Below are positions 24,905 through 28,912 of a stretch of DNA of 28,912 nt, in pieces; position 1 is the first letter of the stretch; each line of letters starts with the position of its first letter. The notes beneath the pieces are model-generated. The model had not been told where the DNA came from, did not search any database, and saw nothing but the letters and a program-made list of their open reading frames with translations. Made by a program: the position numbers and the translations under genes. The stretch covers positions 1 through 28,912 of IMG/VR virus record IMGVR_UViG_3300018083_000100. One strand, written 5' to 3'. This DNA is from a virus.

Positions 24905-25873
24905 TTAGCTGGCGCGCCGCCCAACACCGCCATTTGCCGCCCAGAATTCGGCATTGCGCTTGTTGAGGTTCTCAATCTTCGAACGCAGCGAGTCGTTGGT
25001 GGACCGGCGGTTCGTGCCGAACTGCGGGCTTGGCATGTTGGCCGAGTTGTTCATCGCCCGCATGCGGTCGGAAGCGTCGATGAAGATGATCCGCACTGCG
25101 TCACAGCTCATAGTCTTGAGCGAGTCCGCAGTGTGGCGTCCCACCGCCACCTGGCCACGCTCAGAGGAGAGCGCTGTCGTCAGAGCCTGCCGGCGCAGCC
25201 CGCAGATGCGTGCACCTGCGTCCTTCATCCGGTTTGCCCCTGCCGCACCATCGAGCACACCGATCTTGATGCCAGGAGCAAGGATTTCGGCCCGTGCCTT
25301 GGTATCGCGGACAAGCGTATTCATGGCCTGGTTGACCCGTGCCGTGTAGGTCGAGTCGCCCATCATAGAGGGTCCGGTCTTCAGAGCCGGGTCGGCCTCC
25401 ATCAGGTCAGGCTCGGCAGAGCCTGGGTCGGTGCCGGTCATTGCACCTTCACCGATGGTGGGGTCACCATTGGCGTCCTTGGTGTCGTCCTTGTCGTCAT
25501 CGTCCTTCTTGTCGTCGTCGTCATCGTCCTTCTTGGGCGGGAACTCGTCCTTGGCCCGGGACGTCATCATGTCAGTCAGCTTCGCCATGCCGTCGCGAAG
25601 TTCCTTGAGGGCGTCTTCAGTCTTCTTCTTGAAGTCGTCCTTGTCGTCGTCGTCATCCTTGTCCTCATCACGCGTGCCGGCCTTGTCGCCGGGTCCAGCG
25701 TTATGGTGGTTGTGGATGACGATAGCCTGCTTGCCTTCGTCGCCGTCAGGCTCGCCCTCGCCAGGGTCGTCCTTCTTGGCGGCTTCGGCATCAGCCACGA
25801 TCGCTGCCAGGGAGGCCTTGTCCCTGGCAAAGAATGCGTCGTGGATGTAGTCGCGCATCGAGCGTTTGCTCAC
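24905..25873 (-). CDS. Acidic capsid-assembly/scaffold-like protein
   Basis: From GTG 25873 the product has 322 aa. It opens with a helical segment (MRDYIHDAFFARDKASLAAI), followed by Asp/Lys-rich low-complexity stretches (about residues 70-83 and 111-132) around a helix KKKTEDALKELRDGMAKLTDMM. The C-terminal half is more ordered (AEILAPGIKIGVLDG, ARICGLRRQALTTALSSE, SCDAVRIIFIDASD). Position before cement and capsid genes and its acidity suggest a scaffold-type role. No prohead protease catalytic motif is visible, so any protease must be elsewhere, for example beyond 28912. AGGAGG at 25885-25880 is 6 nt before the GTG. The frame is open up to 25927, but that extension has no such site. Confidence 0.75.
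   Translation of the reverse strand: MSKRSMRDYIHDAFFARDKASLAAIVADAEAAKKDDPGEGEPDGDEGKQAIVIHNHHNAGPGDKAGTRDEDKDDDDDKDDFKKKTEDALKELRDGMAKLTDMMTSRAKDEFPPKKDDDDDDKKDDDDKDDTKDANGDPTIGEGAMTGTDPGSAEPDLMEADPALKTGPSMMGDSTYTARVNQAMNTLVRDTKARAEILAPGIKIGVLDGAAGANRMKDAGARICGLRRQALTTALSSERGQVAVGRHTADSLKTMSCDAVRIIFIDASDRMRAMNNSANMPSPQFGTNRRSTNDSLRSKIENLNKRNAEFWAANGGVGRRAS
25483..25535 (-). repeat. Trinucleotide GAC/AAG tract coding Asp/Lys
   Basis: A nearly pure run of GAC, GAT and AAG codons on the minus strand (plus-strand gtcgtccttgtcgtcatcg) encodes an Asp/Lys low-complexity segment of the scaffold-like protein. A second, shorter tract lies at about 25635-25670. Such tracts are prone to slippage in whole triplets, keeping the frame. 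Confidence 0.7.
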
Positions 25874-25879
25874 TGCGGA

Positions 25880-25885
25880 CCTCCT
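25880..25885 (-). promoter_or_regulatory. Ribosome binding site deciding the scaffold start
   Basis: AGGAGG on the minus strand, 6 nt before GTG 25873. It favours that start over GTG 25927, which would add 18 residues including a CGCQQC cluster. The 40-nt region 25874-25913 also holds a 9-bp direct repeat, AACAGTGCG. Confidence 0.75.
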
Positions 25886-25913
25886 CTCCTCGCACTGTTG
25901 ACACCCGCACTGT

Positions 25914-26156
25914 TTAGACAATTTCACCCTCGGACAGCGGGTCTAGCCCGAGCGCATGGTAGAAGTCATTGTCGCTCTCGAAGGGGATGCCCAGCTCAAC
26001 GGCATCGTCAAGTAGCTTCATGGCTTCTTTGGTGTGTTCCTCGTTGAGACCTATCAAGGTCGGCAGGTCGCCAAAAGCGTTCAAGTATGCGGACTTTGAC
26101 CTTTCCATAGACTCGTGTGTAGCCCGCATCGCTGCCCACTCTGGTTTGTCTTCCAT
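25914..26156 (-). CDS. Small acidic helical protein, unknown function
   Basis: The 80-aa product starts MEDKPEWAAMRATHESMERS and contains KSAYLNAFGDLPTLIGLNEE and the acidic C-terminus FYHALGLDPLSEGEIV. It looks like a real soluble helical protein, and its codon use (GAC, CTG, GGC, ATC) resembles that of the operon. GGGAAG precedes ATG 26156 by about 7 nt. An in-frame TAG five codons upstream closes the frame. The first 149 nt overlap the end of the large upstream frame, whose codons there include several AGA, AGG and CGA and read like a shadow. Either two genes overlap or the two frames belong together through a +1 shift. I do not recognise the family. Confidence 0.7.
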   Translation of the reverse strand: MEDKPEWAAMRATHESMERSKSAYLNAFGDLPTLIGLNEEHTKEAMKLLDDAVELGIPFESDNDFYHALGLDPLSEGEIV

Positions 26157-28912
26157 CTCCAGTCTTCCCTAGCTTGGCGGCGTTCTCGTCCCGCATAGCG
26201 CCCTTCTGGTATAGAATTTCGTCGAAGGTCTTGCAGCATTTGGGCGCTATGGCATGGTATATCGCTTTGTGGATACTGCCGTGCTTGCTGTTGACCATGG
26301 CGACGTAGTTGGCAAACATCTCCGCTGTGGCGAACTCCGGGGTGTCCTTGTAGTAGCTGGTTGGATGGCCGCGCATGATTTTGTTCTTTGTCAGGGAACC
26401 AACGAAGTCCTCGAAGAGACCGCTGTCGCCATGCTCGCCACCCTGCGGCATAGATGACTTGATCCACTTGTGGTCACCGCCCAGGACATTCAGAACGGAC
26501 TGGGCACGCCGCAGGTCACCTGCCGAATAGTCCAGCAGCACAGCATAGTTGATACCATGGGTCTTACAGCCTTCCTGCACCTTAGCAGGGTCACGTTCAA
26601 GGTCGAACACCCTTGCGAAGTCGTGCTTGCCTACCTTCTTGATGAGGGTCGCTGCCTCCACAATGCGGTCACTCTCGGCGCGCAGGGAGGACTGGCTGCG
26701 ACCCCAGCGGGTCTGCGAGTCCGGGTGTGGATCATATTGCCAGTCGATGGCGTGGCCGAACTCGTGGCGCCAGACGTTCTTCATGGTCCCTGGCGAATAG
26801 TTCATATTGATGATGCGCTCACCAGGCTTGAAGTGCGAAATCGCACCCTGGTTGTAATAGACGTCGTTGAGCTTCTCGGAATGCGCCAGAGCTGCCAGGG
26901 TGGCGTCGTCAGCGTGGTTCCATGAAACACCGTGCTCAGCCCGCTCCGCTGTGCGCCAGTCCTGCCGCTTGGCCATAACGCTGTGGATTGTATGCACAAC
27001 CTTGCCGGGCACGGGCACAGGCGGTCTTGGCGATGGAGGCGCCGGCTTGGGTGCAGGCTCCGGCTTGGGGTCAGGCTTAGCCTTCTCGCCCTCTGAGCCA
27101 CGCGGCTTGCGCACGGCCTTGCCCAGGGTGCCAGGCTTGAGCTCGTGCGCCTCCTCCATATGCTGGATGAGCCGGTTAGCGTAGGACGCCGGTGTGGCAT
27201 CGGTCTGCTTGGCGGCGATGTCCTTGAGCTTGGCGGCAATCTCCTCGACGTCGTGCCCCTCATGCAGGGCCTTGGTCACCATCTCGCCCATCGCCTTGCC
27301 AATCCATGACTTGGCAATGCGTTCCGAGGTAGGCTTGGGCACCATCTTGGCGAAGGTCCTGGTGCGGTCGGTAGAGGCGTAGGCGTGCGCAAGGGTGGGC
27401 GAACTGGTGGAGCTACCCTTAGAGCCGCCCCCTTTCGGGGAGCCGCCAGCAGCCTTCGGGGAGGCTTTAGAGCCTGCTTCTGAAGGCGTGGCCCCACCTC
27501 CACCGCCTCCACCAGAGGTGAACTGCCCGCCGCCTTTCCCGGAGGGAACGCGTGGGTGCTCACCCTCCACCCAGCCAGCATCCCGGTAATCGATGTCCTC
27601 GTCCCAGGAATAGTCAACGTCCTTGGTCACTTCATCAAAGTTCTCGAGCGCGTCGGCCAGGTGTTCGATGTATTGCTGGAGCAGGGCGACGTCCTCATCG
27701 CTCAGCTCGTCGTCAGCGTCTTTGGTCTTCTTCTTGCGCCCGAACACCGCCTTGCCTGACGCCACCATCGACTTGAGCGCGTGCTCAGCCAGGACGTGCT
27801 GGACAACCTCGTGGCCCAGATGCTGCGCCAGGGCAGCAGCACCATGGGAGAACGCCCCACCTGTTGGGTCACCCGCCAGCAGGGCACCACCTGACAATGC
27901 GATGCGCGTGCCGAAGTTGCGCAGGCCGCGGAACTGCTCGGAGGAGGGCTTGCGGCCACTCGCCATGGCGACGATAGCGCCGACGGCGTGCCTGGCGTTG
28001 TGCCCCTCCTCCTTGAGCTTGGACTTCATCACCCCAGGCGCTGACTTGGCCAGGGCGCGCATATGGTGCGAGACCTTGCGGCGGTGCTCCTCGGGTATCT
28101 GGCCGAGCTTCTCCTTGACGATGTGGCGTTCCTCTTCGCCAAACTCCTTGACGGTCTTTACAGCTTTGGCAGCACCACGCGAGACCAGGCCGTGCTCGCC
28201 CTTACTGGTAGGGAAGCGGCCCTCGCGGCCACCCCCACCACCTGAGGTGAACTCACCACTTTCGTTGCGTGGGTGCTCGCTCTCAACGAAGCCGCTGTCC
28301 ATGACTTTGTCTATCTCAAATGGATCGAAGCCCAGCATGGCAATGACGTCAGGGTCGGCCTCAGTGACGTCGTCACCATCGTCATCGTCAGGCTCGTCAT
28401 CGCTGACCTCAGGCAGGACCTCACCCACTGTGCCCCAGTGAGCCTCGGGCAGGTCGTAGTCGTCGACATACTCCGCTGCAGCGTCAGCCGTCAGCACGCC
28501 GGCATGCTGGCGCCAGTTGGCGAACACCACAGGGGAGATATACGAGGCGAGTGCTATGGCAGGGGTGTTGCCCAGCTTGGCGGAGACGGCAGTCGCTACG
28601 TGCTTGACAGCGCGCTTGTATTCTTTCTCATTGGTAGGCTCAGGGGTTTTGCGGATCATCTCCAGCGCGGTCTGGGTGCCAAGGTGCGTGCGGAAGTCCT
28701 TGGTCTTGAAGCTGCCTAGTGTATGCACATGGGCCAGCACCTGCTTCTCGCTGACCTGGAACAGCTGGCCGGTCTCGCCTGCTGCCTCCTTGCGCTTGAG
28801 CAGCATGGCAGCGATGGAGGGGTCGGATACCTGCATCTCGATGGTCTGGCCGTGCTTCTTGCCAGGCACGAACTGCAGCTTGACCCCGCCGTTGCCATCA
28901 GGCAGGACGTGA
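26008..28912 (-). CDS. Multidomain virion protein: TopIB C-terminal core, linkers, metallopeptidase (5' partial)
   Basis: The frame enters at the window edge (968 residues visible) and its start lies outside. Residues are counted from the GTG at 28869. Residues 1-120 match the C-terminal catalytic part of bacterial/poxvirus-type topoisomerase IB: VPGKKHG hairpin, FKTKDFRTHLGT (Arg 60), KLGNTPAIALASYISP with the presumed nucleophile Tyr 110. Residues 155-175 are Asp-rich. EHPR joints occur at 198 and 437, each followed by FTSGGGG. Between them is a basic helical domain (about 225-380). A Pro/Lys linker (about 590-620) leads to a metallopeptidase-like domain with RHEFGHAIDW (His 702, Glu 703, His 706) and a possible third ligand Glu 850 in FATAEMFANY. 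After about residue 905 the frame looks like a shadow of the next gene. By position it is probably a virion or ejected protein. Confidence 0.75.
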   Translation of the reverse strand, partial: HVLPDGNGGVKLQFVPGKKHGQTIEMQVSDPSIAAMLLKRKEAAGETGQLFQVSEKQVLAHVHTLGSFKTKDFRTHLGTQTALEMIRKTPEPTNEKEYKRAVKHVATAVSAKLGNTPAIALASYISPVVFANWRQHAGVLTADAAAEYVDDYDLPEAHWGTVGEVLPEVSDDEPDDDDGDDVTEADPDVIAMLGFDPFEIDKVMDSGFVESEHPRNESGEFTSGGGGGREGRFPTSKGEHGLVSRGAAKAVKTVKEFGEEERHIVKEKLGQIPEEHRRKVSHHMRALAKSAPGVMKSKLKEEGHNARHAVGAIVAMASGRKPSSEQFRGLRNFGTRIALSGGALLAGDPTGGAFSHGAAALAQHLGHEVVQHVLAEHALKSMVASGKAVFGRKKKTKDADDELSDEDVALLQQYIEHLADALENFDEVTKDVDYSWDEDIDYRDAGWVEGEHPRVPSGKGGGQFTSGGGGGGGATPSEAGSKASPKAAGGSPKGGGSKGSSTSSPTLAHAYASTDRTRTFAKMVPKPTSERIAKSWIGKAMGEMVTKALHEGHDVEEIAAKLKDIAAKQTDATPASYANRLIQHMEEAHELKPGTLGKAVRKPRGSEGEKAKPDPKPEPAPKPAPPSPRPPVPVPGKVVHTIHSVMAKRQDWRTAERAEHGVSWNHADDATLAALAHSEKLNDVYYNQGAISHFKPGERIINMNYSPGTMKNVWRHEFGHAIDWQYDPHPDSQTRWGRSQSSLRAESDRIVEAATLIKKVGKHDFARVFDLERDPAKVQEGCKTHGINYAVLLDYSAGDLRRAQSVLNVLGGDHKWIKSSMPQGGEHGDSGLFEDFVGSLTKNKIMRGHPTSYYKDTPEFATAEMFANYVAMVNSKHGSIHKAIYHAIAPKCCKTFDEILYQKGAMRDENAAKLGKTGDGRQTRVGSDAGYTRVYGKVKVRILERFWRPADLDRSQRGTHQRSHEAT
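26190..26900 (-). other. Zinc-metallopeptidase-like domain (HExxH)
   Basis: The HEFGH motif is encoded at 26766-26752, preceded by a strand (IINMNYSPGTM) and a helix start (KNVWR). About 145 residues later, TPEFATAEMFANYVAMV offers a Glu that could be the third zinc ligand, as in zincin-type proteases where a downstream E-x-F-A helix supplies it. The fold assignment rests on the motif and its flanks only. Confidence 0.65.
28475..28912 (-). other. Type IB topoisomerase catalytic segment
   Basis: This part of the large frame holds the Lys-bearing hairpin (VPGKKHG), the KDFRT motif with the catalytic Arg, LGNTPA and the A-S-Tyr-I-S-P motif with Tyr encoded at 28542-28540. Order and spacing match the C-terminal half of bacterial TopIB. 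The N-terminal part of such a domain, including the first catalytic Arg, would lie beyond 28912. Whether the enzyme is complete cannot be seen. Confidence 0.8.

Noticed and set aside
25874-25927. Cys-rich 18-residue extension of the scaffold protein (CGCQQC)
   Set aside because: The strong AGGAGG site lies just before GTG 25873, and the extension overlaps the stop of the preceding gene. It is probably a leader region.
25133-26047. 304-aa open frame on the plus strand
   Set aside because: Antisense shadow of the scaffold-like gene. Its Val/Leu-rich run is simply the reverse of the Asp/Lys codon tract.
1-28912. tRNA genes, integrase, attachment sites, insertion sequences
   Set aside because: I looked for cloverleaf-like T-loop patterns, recombinase motifs and flanking inverted repeats and saw none. 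Lysogeny therefore cannot be judged from this window.

Overview
The window is a virion-structure block of a tailed, contractile (myovirus-type) bacteriophage or prophage. Every convincing gene is on the minus strand, so transcription runs from base 28912 down to base 1. Sequence composition is high-GC, GTG starts are frequent, and most gene junctions are 4-nt ATGA/GTGA overlaps or Shine-Dalgarno sites lying on the upstream stop codon. This packing is what is expected of one long late operon. The host cannot be read directly. The GC-rich codon use and an alphaproteobacterial-looking beta-helix protein suggest an alphaproteobacterial host, but this is weak inference.

In transcription order, the head region comes first (28912-23367). 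It starts with the 3' part of a very large multidomain virion protein: the C-terminal catalytic segment of a type IB topoisomerase, acidic linkers, two EHPR/Gly-rich joints, and a HExxH zinc-metallopeptidase-like domain. An 80-aa orphan gene that overlaps it out of frame follows, then an acidic Asp/Lys-rich scaffold-like protein, a Gp24-type cement protein and a DUF2184-type major capsid protein. A short non-coding spacer with a nested hairpin lies after the capsid gene.

The neck region follows (23271-5985): an STY1053-like protein, a DUF4054 head-tail connector, a 4,247-aa fibre ending in an S74-type intramolecular chaperone, a small Cys4 protein, an HK97-gp10-like neck protein, a beta-helix protein, a DUF3309-like membrane peptide, a head-completion-like protein, an 86-aa orphan, a second small membrane protein too short for ordinary ORF calling, and a gp12-like neck/tail terminator. 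The fibre gene alone takes up 44% of the window and sits inside the neck cluster instead of downstream of the tail genes.

The tail and adhesin region (5988-1) holds three small structural proteins, a beta-helix-like adhesin, a protein built of fourteen 21-24-residue repeats, the DUF3383-type tail sheath, and the start of a proline-rich DNSLP-repeat protein cut by the window edge.

The most unusual items are the topoisomerase-IB/metallopeptidase virion fusion, the giant repeat fibre and its position, the out-of-frame overlap at 26008-26156, and the structured spacer after the capsid gene. No tRNA, CRISPR array, insertion sequence, integrase or attachment site was seen. No plus-strand gene is supported. 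Family names are from recognition of sequence motifs by eye; no database search was run.
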